Origin: Flavobacteriaceae bacterium
GTDB lineage: Bacteria; Bacteroidota; Bacteroidia; Flavobacteriales; Flavobacteriaceae
DNA length: 64,000 nucleotides
Direction: 5' to 3'
NCBI GenBank assembly: GCA_030835825.1
Contig: JAURRA010000030.1
Location: forward strand, 1 to 64,000
Position 1 is the first letter of the stretch. Each line of letters opens with the position of its first letter. Of the stretch, positions 17,009 through 25,595 are shown one piece after another. The translations under genes and the position numbers were made by a program. Under the pieces are notes generated by a model. The model was given only the letters and a program-made list of their open reading frames with translations. It was not told the origin of the DNA and searched no databases.

Positions 17009-17107
17009 ATGAAACTATCACACCAAAATCTCTGGTATCTTCTTGTTCTAGGGGCCAACCTAATTTATGTTTGGATTTTTTATTTAATCTCTAAACCATG
17101 GTATTAG
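17009..17107 (+). CDS. 32-residue single-pass membrane peptide, candidate symporter accessory subunit
   Basis: ATG at 17009 starts one nucleotide after the PIG-L stop; the frame ends with TAG at 17105-17107, overlapping the symporter start by 10 nt in another frame. The peptide begins MKLSHQNLWYLLVLGAN, continues with a hydrophobic aromatic segment and ends LISKPWY: one transmembrane helix with a short positive N-terminus. Tiny subunits of this kind accompany some NSS and SSS transporters (MetS, symporter small accessory proteins). The tight packing on both sides argues for translation. Homology was not checked, so its identity as an accessory subunit is inference. Confidence 0.6.
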   Translation: MKLSHQNLWYLLVLGANLIYVWIFYLISKPWY

Positions 17108-18777
17108 TCGATTGGATAGTACTCGCAGGAACACTTGTCTTTATTGTTTCATATGGCGCTTGGCGGACTCGGAAAACCAGCTCTGTAAAAGACTATATCG
17201 GTGGCGGTCAACAAGCCAGTTGGTGGACTATTGGCCTTTCTGTTATGGCTACCCAAGCCAGTGCCATAACTTTCTTGTCCACTCCCGGGCAAGCTTTTCA
17301 CGATGGCATGGGATTCGTACAGTTCTATTTTGGCTTACCTGTCGCCATGGTTATCATTTGTGCGGTATTTATTCCCATTTACAGCAGATTAAAGGTGTTT
17401 ACTGCCTACGAATTTTTGGAAAAACGATTTGACATTAGAGTCAGAAAGTTGACTGCCTCGCTTTTCTTAATTCAGCGAGGATTGTCGGCTGGGATAACCA
17501 TTTTCGCACCGTCCATTATTTTATCAGCAGTACTCGGCTGGAACCTCACGGCCTTAAATATTTTGATTGGCTGTTTGGTTATCATTTACACCGTTTCGGG
17601 AGGAACAAAAGCAGTGAGCGTCACCCAAAAGCAACAAATGGCAGTTATTTTTACTGGTATGATATTGGCACTATTCTTTATCATTCGAGCCTTACCAGAA
17701 TCCATCAGCTTCTCTGATGCCATTGAAATTGCAAGTGCTAGTGGGAAAATGGAAATATTAAACTTTTCTTTTGACCTGAATAATCGCTACACCGTGTGGA
17801 CTGGCCTTATCGGCGGCACCTTCTTGGCACTGTCTTATTTTGGCACCGATCAAAGCCAGGTGCAACGCTATCTATCAGGAAAGTCTGTTCAGGAAATGCG
17901 CCTGGGAATGCTCTTTAACGGCTTGTTAAAAGTTCCCATGCAATTCTTCATTCTCTTTGTTGGGGTTATGGTCTTTGTGTTTTATCAATTTAACCGAGCA
18001 CCTATGCATTTTAACCCTCTATCTGAGCAACTGATCGAAAACACCCAATACGAATCAGACTATCAGACACTGAAAGAAATCTCGAAACAAAATTTTGAAA
18101 ACCGCATCAATCTTTACAGCGAGTATGAGCAATCGCCATCCGATGATCTTAGAAACAACATTGTTGCAAATCAAACTGCCGACCGAACCAATCGCGATGC
18201 AGCACGAGTGCTATTAGAGCAAGCCGCCGCATCCAAAAACACGAGCTTTGAGAGCAATGATAAAGACTATGTATTTATACATTTTATTCTAAACAACCTT
18301 CCACGCGGATTGATTGGCCTATTGTTGGCCGTAATATTATCTGCTGCCATGTCGTCCACTGCAAGCGAATTGAATGCCCTGGGCGCAACAACCGCCTTGG
18401 ATCTGTATAACACCTCCTACCCTGCGGATTCCGATCGAAAGCTGGTTAAAACCACAAAGTTGTTTACCATTGGCTGGGGCATTTTAGCCATCGGCGTTGC
18501 CTGTATGGCCTATTTAGCAGATAACCTTATTCAGCTTGTCAACATAATCGGATCAATATTCTATGGCAATGTATTGGGGATATTTCTATTGGCTTTCTTC
18601 ATCAAATGGGTCGGTAGCCGATCGGTATTGCTTGCGGCCATCATCACACAACTTATAGTCATCGTTGTATTCCGTATGGATTGGATGCCTTATTTATGGC
18701 TGAATCTACTAGGTTGTGGCTTGGTTATATGCATGGCCTTATTCATTGAGGCAATGCTACCAGACAATAAGGCATAA
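17098..18777 (+). CDS. Sodium:solute symporter (SSS family)
   Basis: 559 residues. It has many hydrophobic helices with SSS hallmarks: DYIGGGQQASWWTIGLSVMA near the N-terminus, SGGTKAVSVTQ at helix 5, the conserved SYFGTDQSQVQRYLSGKS segment, and AAMSSTASELNALGATTALD in the region that forms the Na2 site. A hydrophilic loop of about 70 residues (near 310-385), seen in other Bacteroidota SSS proteins, separates two helices. It imports an organic solute with sodium; which one is unknown. Clustering with an exported PIG-L deacetylase points to an amino sugar or related compound (inference). The terminator at 18784-18805 ends the unit. Confidence 0.9.
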   Translation: MVLVDWIVLAGTLVFIVSYGAWRTRKTSSVKDYIGGGQQASWWTIGLSVMATQASAITFLSTPGQAFHDGMGFVQFYFGLPVAMVIICAVFIPIYSRLKVFTAYEFLEKRFDIRVRKLTASLFLIQRGLSAGITIFAPSIILSAVLGWNLTALNILIGCLVIIYTVSGGTKAVSVTQKQQMAVIFTGMILALFFIIRALPESISFSDAIEIASASGKMEILNFSFDLNNRYTVWTGLIGGTFLALSYFGTDQSQVQRYLSGKSVQEMRLGMLFNGLLKVPMQFFILFVGVMVFVFYQFNRAPMHFNPLSEQLIENTQYESDYQTLKEISKQNFENRINLYSEYEQSPSDDLRNNIVANQTADRTNRDAARVLLEQAAASKNTSFESNDKDYVFIHFILNNLPRGLIGLLLAVILSAAMSSTASELNALGATTALDLYNTSYPADSDRKLVKTTKLFTIGWGILAIGVACMAYLADNLIQLVNIIGSIFYGNVLGIFLLAFFIKWVGSRSVLLAAIITQLIVIVVFRMDWMPYLWLNLLGCGLVICMALFIEAMLPDNKA

Positions 18778-18783
18778 AAAAAA

Positions 18784-18805
18784 CGCAGTTGTCTGCGCTT
18801 TTTTT
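18784..18805. terminator. Bidirectional intrinsic terminator
   Basis: CGCAG (18784-18788), loop TTGT, CTGCG (18793-18797), then C and seven T. A run of A before the left arm makes it work in both directions, serving the symporter unit (plus) and the DUF2911 gene (minus). It is the only clear intrinsic terminator I found in the window. Confidence 0.75.
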
Positions 18806-18821
18806 GTAAACCAAAACACCT

Positions 18822-19670
18822 TTAGTTTTGCCATTCTTTTAAAGAAGCCTCATTCATACGGACATAGTCCATATTACCGGCCTCTTTAGATTTTTCTAAA
18901 GATAACTTTGCCGCCTTGATAGCTCCCTTTTTGTCACCGTTGGCCATGTGTATTAGCGCTTGCTGACGCAACATATAGAATTTTGGATCGTCACCAGACA
19001 TTTCAATAGCTTTGTCAACCCATGCAGTAGCTTGATTCAAATCTTTTCCTGCATTTAAGTAATAAACAGCCGCACTGTAATAGTCGTTTAGAGTTGGTGT
19101 TGCTGATAAAACTTTATCTATACTGGCCATTACTACAGCATCAGTAGGCACATCAAAAGGAACGGCAACCCTTGTATTTTCCCATTCAATAACCAAATGA
19201 GCACCGTCATTAGTAATGTTTTCAAGACCCATATAAAATGATTCTACTGGGTCTTGCATAGCCGTTGGCTTCAATGTCATTGAGGCGGCAACCAAGGCTT
19301 GGTCCAAGGTCTTTGGCGCTCCCCAATTGTCGGTTTTCATATAGAAATAAACTTCCCAAGAGGCAGAGCCAGGCTTGGTAAATATGGAATAAGTACCGGC
19401 TGGGACTTCCTTGCCGTCAAGGGTGAAAGAAGTATCAGAAGTGAAAGTGCTATTGGCATTAGCACCAGTGCGCCAAACTTCTCCAAAAGGAACAAGTCCT
19501 CCAAAAACATTCCTACCTCTCATGGCAGGACGAGAATAAGTCAGCTTAATATTTGACAATCCAACCACCTGCTCTACAGTTGAGGCAGGACTTGGTTGGG
19601 GTGATGTGATTTGGGCGCTGAGTTGACCAGTTAATAATGCCACACAAAAGAGTAAAAGTAATTTTTTCAT
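18822..19670 (-). CDS. Exported DUF2911 protein with TPR-like C-terminus
   Basis: 282 residues. A signal peptide (MKKLLLLFCVALLTGQLSA, cleaved before QI) sends it to the periplasm. The DUF2911 domain spans about 25-185, with KLTYSRPAMRGRNVFGGLVP, GEVWRTGANANSTF and VPAGTYSIFT being characteristic. The remaining 90 residues form helical TPR-like repeats (NDYYSAAVYYLNAGKDLNQA, then FYMLRQQALIHMANGDKKGA). DUF2911 has no established function. It is a single gene with its own upstream region, which holds a perfect 9-bp inverted repeat. Confidence 0.85.
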   Translation of the reverse strand: MKKLLLLFCVALLTGQLSAQITSPQPSPASTVEQVVGLSNIKLTYSRPAMRGRNVFGGLVPFGEVWRTGANANSTFTSDTSFTLDGKEVPAGTYSIFTKPGSASWEVYFYMKTDNWGAPKTLDQALVAASMTLKPTAMQDPVESFYMGLENITNDGAHLVIEWENTRVAVPFDVPTDAVVMASIDKVLSATPTLNDYYSAAVYYLNAGKDLNQATAWVDKAIEMSGDDPKFYMLRQQALIHMANGDKKGAIKAAKLSLEKSKEAGNMDYVRMNEASLKEWQN

Positions 19671-19714
19671 GATATTTGTTTTTTAATTGACGCAAAGGTC
19701 TGAATACTGCCTCT

Positions 19715-19740
19715 ATTTTATGTTAAATTATACATAAAAT
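19715..19740. repeat. Perfect 9-bp inverted repeat in a divergent intergenic region
   Basis: ATTTTATGT (19715-19723) and ACATAAAAT (19732-19740) flank an 8-nt AT-rich spacer. It lies 45 nt upstream of the DUF2911 start and 113 nt before the LolD-like gene. The arms are AT-rich and lack a T tract, so an operator is more likely than a terminator, but no cognate regulator is known. Confidence 0.4.
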
Positions 19741-19852
19741 GATTGAGACCTGCAGGCATTAATTTGGGATTACTATCACAACCCTTTAACTAGAACAAAC
19801 ACAACATGGGTATCAAACCGATAGAAATTTCTATTTTAGCCATTGATTTGAA

Positions 19853-20518
19853 ATGATGATAAAAGCACAGCAGATACACAAACACTTCGGAGCACTGCAT
19901 GTCCTCAAAGGTGTTGATATTGAAGTCACTAAGGGTGAAGTGGTGGCCATTGTCGGACCATCAGGAGCCGGAAAAACTTCTTTATTGCATATATTGGGTA
20001 CGCTGAGCGAAGCCGACCGTGAGCCCATTTCAGATATTATTATTGCGGAAACCAATATTAATGGACTGACAAATCGGGCTATCGCGAAATTCAGAAATAC
20101 TAAAATCGGTTTTATATTTCAATTTCATCAACTCTTACCTGAATTCACTGCATTGGAGAACGTTTGTATTCCAGCGTATATTGCGAAAAAAACAAAACAA
20201 GAAGCAGAATCGAAGGCCAAAGAATTATTAAACTATTTGGGACTTGAAGATCGACACAACCACAAGCCTAGTGAATTATCTGGAGGTGAACAGCAGCGTG
20301 TGGCTGTCGCTAGAGCCTTGGTCAATGATCCCGAGCTCATTTTGGCAGACGAGCCATCGGGTAATTTGGACACCCACGCTGCCCAAAAATTGCATGAATT
20401 ATTTTTCCAATTAAGAGATCAGTTCGGACAAACCTTTGTCATCGTTACCCATAATACTGACTTGGCAGCAATGGCAGATCGGACTCTGATAATGCAAGAT
20501 GGTCGTATTGTTAGCTGA
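19853..20518 (+). CDS. lolD: LolD-like ABC transporter ATPase
   Basis: 221 residues, a stand-alone nucleotide-binding subunit of the MacB/LolD group. Walker [11 protein letters not shown]-loop [18 protein letters not shown], signature [15 protein letters not shown], Walker [13 protein letters not shown] and the H-loop VTHNTDL are all present. The [16 protein letters not shown] segment is typical of LolD. It should power release of lipoproteins from the inner membrane together with a LolC/E-type permease, which is not in the window. An ATG one codon downstream is an equally good start. TIGR02757 follows after 2 nt. Confidence 0.82.
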   Translation: MMIKAQQIHKHFGALHVLKGVDIEVTKGEVVAIVGPSGAGKTSLLHILGTLSEADREPISDIIIAETNINGLTNRAIAKFRNTKIGFIFQFHQLLPEFTALENVCIPAYIAKKTKQEAESKAKELLNYLGLEDRHNHKPSELSGGEQQRVAVARALVNDPELILADEPSGNLDTHAAQKLHELFFQLRDQFGQTFVIVTHNTDLAAMADRTLIMQDGRIVS

Positions 20519-20520
20519 CT

Positions 20521-21285
20521 ATGGACAAACTCTCACCATCTGATTTAAAACTCTTTTTAGACGAAAAGGTCGATCAATACAACAAACCTGAATTTATTAG
20601 TTCAGACCCCTTACAAATTCCTCACAGCTTCCATAAAAGACAGGATATTGAAATAGCAGGTTTTTTAACTGCTACAATCGCATGGGGTAATCGTAAGAGT
20701 ATTTTAAATTCTGCTCACAAAATGATCCAATTAATGGACGAAGCACCATACGATTTTATAAGCAATCACACCCAGCAAGATCTGAAGTCTCTGAATAGCT
20801 TCGTGCATCGCACCTTTAACGGCACCGACCTAATCACTTTTGTTACGGGATTAAAACGTTTATACCAAAGTCACGATAGTTTAGAGTCATTATTTCTAGG
20901 TCAGAAGAATGTACAGTTGGGTATCCATGAGTTTAAAAAGACCTTTTTTGATTTTCCGCATCCAGAGAGATCAGAAAAACACATCAGTGACCCATTGAAA
21001 AAATCTGCTGCAAAACGCCTTAATATGTTTTTGAGATGGATGGTTCGTCCTAGTGATACAGGGGTAGACTTAGGTCTGTGGCAGCGTATCAAACCAGCGC
21101 AGTTGTCATGTCCATTGGATGTACATTCGGGAAGAGTAGCACGCAAGCTTGGTCTGCTCAATCGCAGTCAAAACGACGCAACAGCGGTCAAAGAATTGGA
21201 CGAGGCTCTAAGGCGGATGGACCCAAAGGATCCAGTAAAATATGACTTTGCTCTTTTTGGCTTAGGGGTTTTTGAGAAATTTTAA
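20521..21285 (+). CDS. TIGR02757 family protein, function unknown
   Basis: 254 residues matching the conserved TIGR02757 family. Recognisable are HKRQDIEIAGFLTATIAWGNRKSI near the N-terminus, LNMFLRWMVRPSDTGVDLGLW, the LDVHSGRVARKLGLL segment and a C-terminal DPVKYDFALFGLGV. The helical pattern and the PLDVHSGRVARKLGLL motif resemble helix-hairpin-helix DNA glycosylases, which I note only as a resemblance. It is packed between lolD (2 nt) and a glycosyltransferase (2 nt), so it is co-expressed with them although no functional link is evident. Confidence 0.8.
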   Translation: MDKLSPSDLKLFLDEKVDQYNKPEFISSDPLQIPHSFHKRQDIEIAGFLTATIAWGNRKSILNSAHKMIQLMDEAPYDFISNHTQQDLKSLNSFVHRTFNGTDLITFVTGLKRLYQSHDSLESLFLGQKNVQLGIHEFKKTFFDFPHPERSEKHISDPLKKSAAKRLNMFLRWMVRPSDTGVDLGLWQRIKPAQLSCPLDVHSGRVARKLGLLNRSQNDATAVKELDEALRRMDPKDPVKYDFALFGLGVFEKF

Positions 21286-21287
21286 GC

Positions 21288-22295
21288 ATGCATCAGCCAA
21301 AGATTAGCATAATAACACCATTTAAAAACACGGCTCATTACCTGAGTGAGTGCCTAGATAGTATTGTCGAGCAAAGTTATACCAATTGGGAACTCCTCAT
21401 AGTAGACGACCATTCTACAGATCGAAGTTATAAGGTGGTTGAGAATTATGCACAAAAAGACCAACGTATCCAATTGATGACGAATACTGGCAAGGGTATA
21501 ATACCTGCCTTGCGAAAAGCTTACGAGCATTCTAGTGGTGCACTAATTACCCGAATGGATAGTGACGATATCATGCCTTTAAATAAACTTGAAAGACTGA
21601 CTGATTTGTTGTTAGGCAACGGCAGAGGTCACGTCGCATTGGGGCAAGTAAAATATTTTTCAGCCGATGGTATTAGCGAAGGTTATTCAAAGTATGAAGT
21701 CTGGCTCAACAAATTAACGGCTGACGGGTCAAATTTTAGTGAAATCTATAAAGAATGTCCGATACCATCGCCCTGTTGGATGGTATATCGGGAAGATTTT
21801 GACCGGTGTGGCGGATTCAATCACGACACCTATCCCGAAGATTACGACCTCTGTTTCAGGTTTTTTGAGGCTGGATATCAATGCATTGCATCGAATGAGA
21901 GGCTGCATTTGTGGCGCGATTATCCCACACGCACTTCAAGAACACATGAACACTATGCCCAAAACTACTTTTTAGATTTAAAATTCAAGTATTTCGTGAA
22001 GCTTCACCTCAACAAAAATCGGCCATTGGTAATTTGGGGCGCTGGATTTAAAGGCAAACACTTGGCCAAGTTGTTCATACAAGAAGCCATCCCCTTTGAG
22101 TGGATGTGTGACAATCCCAATAAGATTGGGCGCGAGATTTACAACCAATCAATGCTGCATTTCAGTGACTTAGATCGTTTCAGTCATGCTCAAATCATTG
22201 TAACAGTGGCGAATCCCGAGGCTCAAGTAGTTATCGCTGATTTCATGTCCACGCGATCTTTAAAGCCTATGCAGGATTATTTCTTTTTTTGTTGA
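21288..22295 (+). CDS. Family 2 glycosyltransferase with C-terminal Rossmann-like domain
   Basis: 335 residues. The GT-A domain (about 4-225) shows ISIITPFKNTAHYLSECLDS, LLIVDDHSTD and the metal-binding RMDSDDIMPL, then the acceptor-side YPEDYDLCFRF segment. Family GT2 transfers sugars from nucleotide-sugars, usually to envelope polysaccharides. Residues about 245-335 form an extra domain beginning PLVIWGAGFKGKHLAKLF, a glycine-rich nucleotide-binding motif like that of sugar-modifying or CoA-binding-like domains. There are no transmembrane helices. The acceptor is unknown. It is the third gene of the lolD unit. Confidence 0.85.
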   Translation: MHQPKISIITPFKNTAHYLSECLDSIVEQSYTNWELLIVDDHSTDRSYKVVENYAQKDQRIQLMTNTGKGIIPALRKAYEHSSGALITRMDSDDIMPLNKLERLTDLLLGNGRGHVALGQVKYFSADGISEGYSKYEVWLNKLTADGSNFSEIYKECPIPSPCWMVYREDFDRCGGFNHDTYPEDYDLCFRFFEAGYQCIASNERLHLWRDYPTRTSRTHEHYAQNYFLDLKFKYFVKLHLNKNRPLVIWGAGFKGKHLAKLFIQEAIPFEWMCDNPNKIGREIYNQSMLHFSDLDRFSHAQIIVTVANPEAQVVIADFMSTRSLKPMQDYFFFC

Positions 22296-22306
22296 GATTC
22301 GTGAAT

Positions 22307-22321
22307 TGAGGATTATCCTCA
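22307..22321. repeat. Short hyphenated palindrome between genes
   Basis: TGAGGA-TTA-TCCTCA, a 6-bp stem with a 3-nt loop, 11 nt after the glycosyltransferase stop. There is no T tract after it, so termination is doubtful; the lolD unit and the BatA gene may still be cotranscribed. Confidence 0.3.
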
Positions 22322-22360
22322 TTGAGCTATTTTCATTAAGTTCGCAAACACAGTTGCACC

Positions 22361-24268
22361 ATGGTTTTTGAATATCCCAATTTTCTTTACGCCCTAATCC
22401 TCTTGGCGGTTCCTTTGATGGTTCATCTCTTCCAATTCAGAAAATTTAAGCGCATTCCTTTTTCAAATGTTCAATTTTTACAAAAAATTGAATCCCAAAC
22501 AAGGCGGAGCAAATCCATCAAAAAATGGTTGCTGTTGGCCAGCCGAAGTTTACTTCTGCTTTGCTTAATTCTGGCCTTTGCCCAACCAAAATGGAAAAAG
22601 TACGATCCGGAAATTATTACAGAACACATTATAGTTTTGGATAACTCTTTGAGTATGTCAGTCAAGAATGACGGTACTTCTCTGATGAAAGCAGCCATAC
22701 AAGATTTGATAGCTGTTTTGCCTGAGGATCAAAATATTTCTTTTTACACTATTGATCAAGCCTTTCCTAAAACCAGCCTGAACGCCATTCGGAACGATTT
22801 ATTCGAGATTGGGTACAGTCCTAAAACTTTTGATTTGACTTATGTTGCCTCACAATTCGACATGGATCAAGTCAATGAAAAAGCCACGTCAATAATCATC
22901 ATTTCTGACTTTCAGCAAGGTAACTCCTTCAAAGCGTTAGATAGCACAGAACTGCAACTGAGCTTAGTCAAGCTATCACCTCGATCGACCAAAAATATTA
23001 GTGTAGATAGTCTTTATATCAAAAACCGAACTCTCGAAACCCTGACACTAGGTTGCCGGGTTTCATCAAAAACTAAGGAGAGTAGTACAATTCCAGTTGA
23101 ATTGTATGTCAACGACGCAATTGATGCCAAATCATTTTATAATGGAGGTGAAGAAGAAATTACGTTTGTTCTGGAGGAGCGCGGTGCTTTCAGTGGGTAT
23201 ATTTCCATAAACGAGCCCAACCTATTATTTGATAACAAGTTATACTTTTCAATTCAAGTTTTAGATAAGCCAAAAATATTATCCCTTTCCAATGGTAATT
23301 CAGGTTATTTGAGAAGAATTTTTACAGACGATGAATTTGATTTCGAATCACAATTAGCCAGTCAATTGGACTTTGCTGCTCTCGATGGGGTGGACCTGCT
23401 GATTCTTAATGAGCTTGAGCAAATCAATAGTAATCTTGAAGCACGTCTAAGACGATTTGTCAAGGATGGTGGTCGCATAGCATTGATTCCTCACGCCAAT
23501 GGTGCCATTGATTCTTACAATGCCATTTTAGGCCAACCACTCTATATGGCCAAGACCCCCTCAACTGGTAAACCTTTGGCTATTAGCAAGGTACATACAA
23601 CACACCCCGTTTTTAATGAGGTTTTTGAATCGGAGGTGAAAAACTTTCAATATCCAACCTACATATCAAACTTTACCATTAATCCCATTTTGGGAAGAAT
23701 TTTGAGTGATGCTGAGGGTTTACCTTTTACTGTAGGAACAACTCAATTGATCTGTTTCGCGGGCCCATTGTCTGATGCATACAGCAATTTCACCTCTTCG
23801 CCCCTCATTGTGCCATTGTTTTACAATTTCGGATTTAAGTCGCAAAATCATGAATTACTTTATCAGACGATTGGAAAGCCGATAGGCATTGAAGTCTACA
23901 CTAATGAACAGTCAGAAAATCCGATAGTCATAGAAAATGAATATGACGCTTTTATCCCTTTGCAAAGCCAAAACAGACGTGCCATATCTCTAAATCTGAG
24001 AAATGAAGTTCAAAAGGCAGGAAATTATCAGGTCAGAAAAGATCGAGCCGTACTTAAGAGCCTGAGTTTTAATTTTGACAGAAGGGAAAACCAGTTGATC
24101 TACATGACAGATGAAGAATTATCAGGATATACAGTCTATGAGGAAACCACTGCTGCTTTAGATTCGTTAAAAAAAGAACGAGAAAACGGGGGGCTATGGA
24201 AATGGTTTCTTATTTTTGCTTTGGTTTTTTTAGGATCTGAATGGTTGATTCTCAAGTTTATGAAGTAA
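22361..24268 (+). CDS. BatA-domain membrane protein
   Basis: 635 residues. The N-terminal BatA domain (about 1-80) has two membrane helices flanking the conserved QFRKFKRIPFSNVQFLQ; a third helix lies at the extreme C-terminus (about 612-632). Between them is a soluble periplasmic part with a von Willebrand-like beginning (HIIVLDNSLSMSV, a degenerate MIDAS DxSxS) and a DUF4159/glutamine-amidotransferase-like stretch (LDGVDLLILNELEQ...). Bat proteins are linked to stress tolerance and to MoxR chaperones, but the role of these single-gene forms is unclear. The dihydroorotase homologue follows after 70 nt. Confidence 0.82.
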   Translation: MVFEYPNFLYALILLAVPLMVHLFQFRKFKRIPFSNVQFLQKIESQTRRSKSIKKWLLLASRSLLLLCLILAFAQPKWKKYDPEIITEHIIVLDNSLSMSVKNDGTSLMKAAIQDLIAVLPEDQNISFYTIDQAFPKTSLNAIRNDLFEIGYSPKTFDLTYVASQFDMDQVNEKATSIIIISDFQQGNSFKALDSTELQLSLVKLSPRSTKNISVDSLYIKNRTLETLTLGCRVSSKTKESSTIPVELYVNDAIDAKSFYNGGEEEITFVLEERGAFSGYISINEPNLLFDNKLYFSIQVLDKPKILSLSNGNSGYLRRIFTDDEFDFESQLASQLDFAALDGVDLLILNELEQINSNLEARLRRFVKDGGRIALIPHANGAIDSYNAILGQPLYMAKTPSTGKPLAISKVHTTHPVFNEVFESEVKNFQYPTYISNFTINPILGRILSDAEGLPFTVGTTQLICFAGPLSDAYSNFTSSPLIVPLFYNFGFKSQNHELLYQTIGKPIGIEVYTNEQSENPIVIENEYDAFIPLQSQNRRAISLNLRNEVQKAGNYQVRKDRAVLKSLSFNFDRRENQLIYMTDEELSGYTVYEETTAALDSLKKERENGGLWKWFLIFALVFLGSEWLILKFMK

Positions 24269-24338
24269 AACTAAATGAGCCCATATATTTTTTTGCTATG
24301 CTAGCAGCTGAACATTTTAACAACGAAAAGTCTAACAG

Positions 24339-25595
24339 ATGAAAATACTGATAAAATCAGCCACCATCATAGATGCTTCGAGCCCTTTTCACAAGCAGAC
24401 CAAAGATATTCTTATTCAAAATTCCCAGATTGTCCAAATTGATGACTTTATAGCGACGTCAGGTAGTGAGGAAATAAATTTAAAAGATTTACATGTTTCG
24501 CGGGGTTGGTTCGATAGCAGCGTGTCCTTTGGAGAGCCTGGTTTTGAAGAAAGAGAAACCATTAAAAATGGATTAAAATCCGCGTCCGCTGGAGGATTTA
24601 CAGCAGTAGTCCTGAATTCTAACCCGGTTTCTTTAATCCATTCCGCATCGCAAGTTGACTTTGTCAAAACAAAGGCCGCCAATCAAGCCACTGCATTAAA
24701 ATCCTTAGGCACTGTATCCAAAGAAGGACAGGGAGATCAATTGGCAGAACTATTCGATATGCATCAGCATGGCGCAGTTGGTTTTTACGACTACCAGTGT
24801 GATATGTCAAATGTTGAACTTTTAAAATTAGCGTTACAATACACCTCTGATTTTAATGGATTGGTTATGAGTTTTCCCTTGGATACTAAATTGGCCAAAA
24901 CAGGTGTTATGCACGAAGGCGCCACCAGTACGAGTTTAGGCATGCATGGCATGAGTACTTCATCGGAGATTAGTCGGGTTCAACGAGATTTAGAATTATT
25001 GAGATATACGGGAGGACGCTTGCACATACCTACCATTTCTTGCAAAGAAAGTGTCGCCCTAATTAAGAGCGCTAAAGAAGAGGGTTTAAACGTCACTTGC
25101 AGTGCAGCCGTAAACAATCTGGTATTTACAGACCTTGCATTAATAGAATTTGATACCAATTTCAAGCACAATCCTCCTTTAAGGGCCCAATCAGATCAAA
25201 ACGCATTGCTGTCAGGTTTGAAAGATGGGACTATAGATCTTGTAACAACTGACCACAATCCTCTGGACATTGAATTAAAACAGGTTACCTTCGACCAAGC
25301 CAGTTTTGGTTCTGTTGGATTGGAAACAGCCTTTGGGGCCTTACTCAAGGTGTTTAGTTTAGAAGAGGCTTTAGAAATATTAACCCGCGGAAAAAGTCTG
25401 TTTCAGTTGGTATCCCATCCTATTGAAATTGGAGCCCAGGCCGATCTGAGTTTATTCTCTCCGACAATGGTTCATAACGTCACTCCAGAATCCCTCATTT
25501 CAAAATCCAAAAACAGCTGTTTTATTGGCCATACGTTAATTGGCAAGGCCTATGGAGTGGTTGCTAATGGATGCAATAGTTTGTCTCAACAATGA
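24339..25595 (+). CDS. Dihydroorotase homologue lacking the metal-binding HxH
   Basis: 418 residues of the amidohydrolase superfamily, type I dihydroorotase branch. The signature that should read DxHxHFRDPG reads DSSVSFGEPG (59-68): both zinc-binding histidines are serines (S61, S63), while the following EERETI and later TTDHNPLD are conserved. The carboxylated lysine is also not evident. It is therefore probably catalytically dead, like the non-catalytic PyrC homologues that support aspartate transcarbamoylase in some bacteria; that parallel is inference. I remember this HxH-less form as conserved in Flavobacteriaceae, so it is not a local mutation. It overlaps the next gene by 4 nt. Confidence 0.85.
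   Translation: MKILIKSATIIDASSPFHKQTKDILIQNSQIVQIDDFIATSGSEEINLKDLHVSRGWFDSSVSFGEPGFEERETIKNGLKSASAGGFTAVVLNSNPVSLIHSASQVDFVKTKAANQATALKSLGTVSKEGQGDQLAELFDMHQHGAVGFYDYQCDMSNVELLKLALQYTSDFNGLVMSFPLDTKLAKTGVMHEGATSTSLGMHGMSTSSEISRVQRDLELLRYTGGRLHIPTISCKESVALIKSAKEEGLNVTCSAAVNNLVFTDLALIEFDTNFKHNPPLRAQSDQNALLSGLKDGTIDLVTTDHNPLDIELKQVTFDQASFGSVGLETAFGALLKVFSLEEALEILTRGKSLFQLVSHPIEIGAQADLSLFSPTMVHNVTPESLISKSKNSCFIGHTLIGKAYGVVANGCNSLSQQ

Noticed and set aside
22307-22321. Palindrome after the glycosyltransferase as an intrinsic terminator
   Set aside because: The stem is only 6 bp with a 3-nt loop and no T tract follows.
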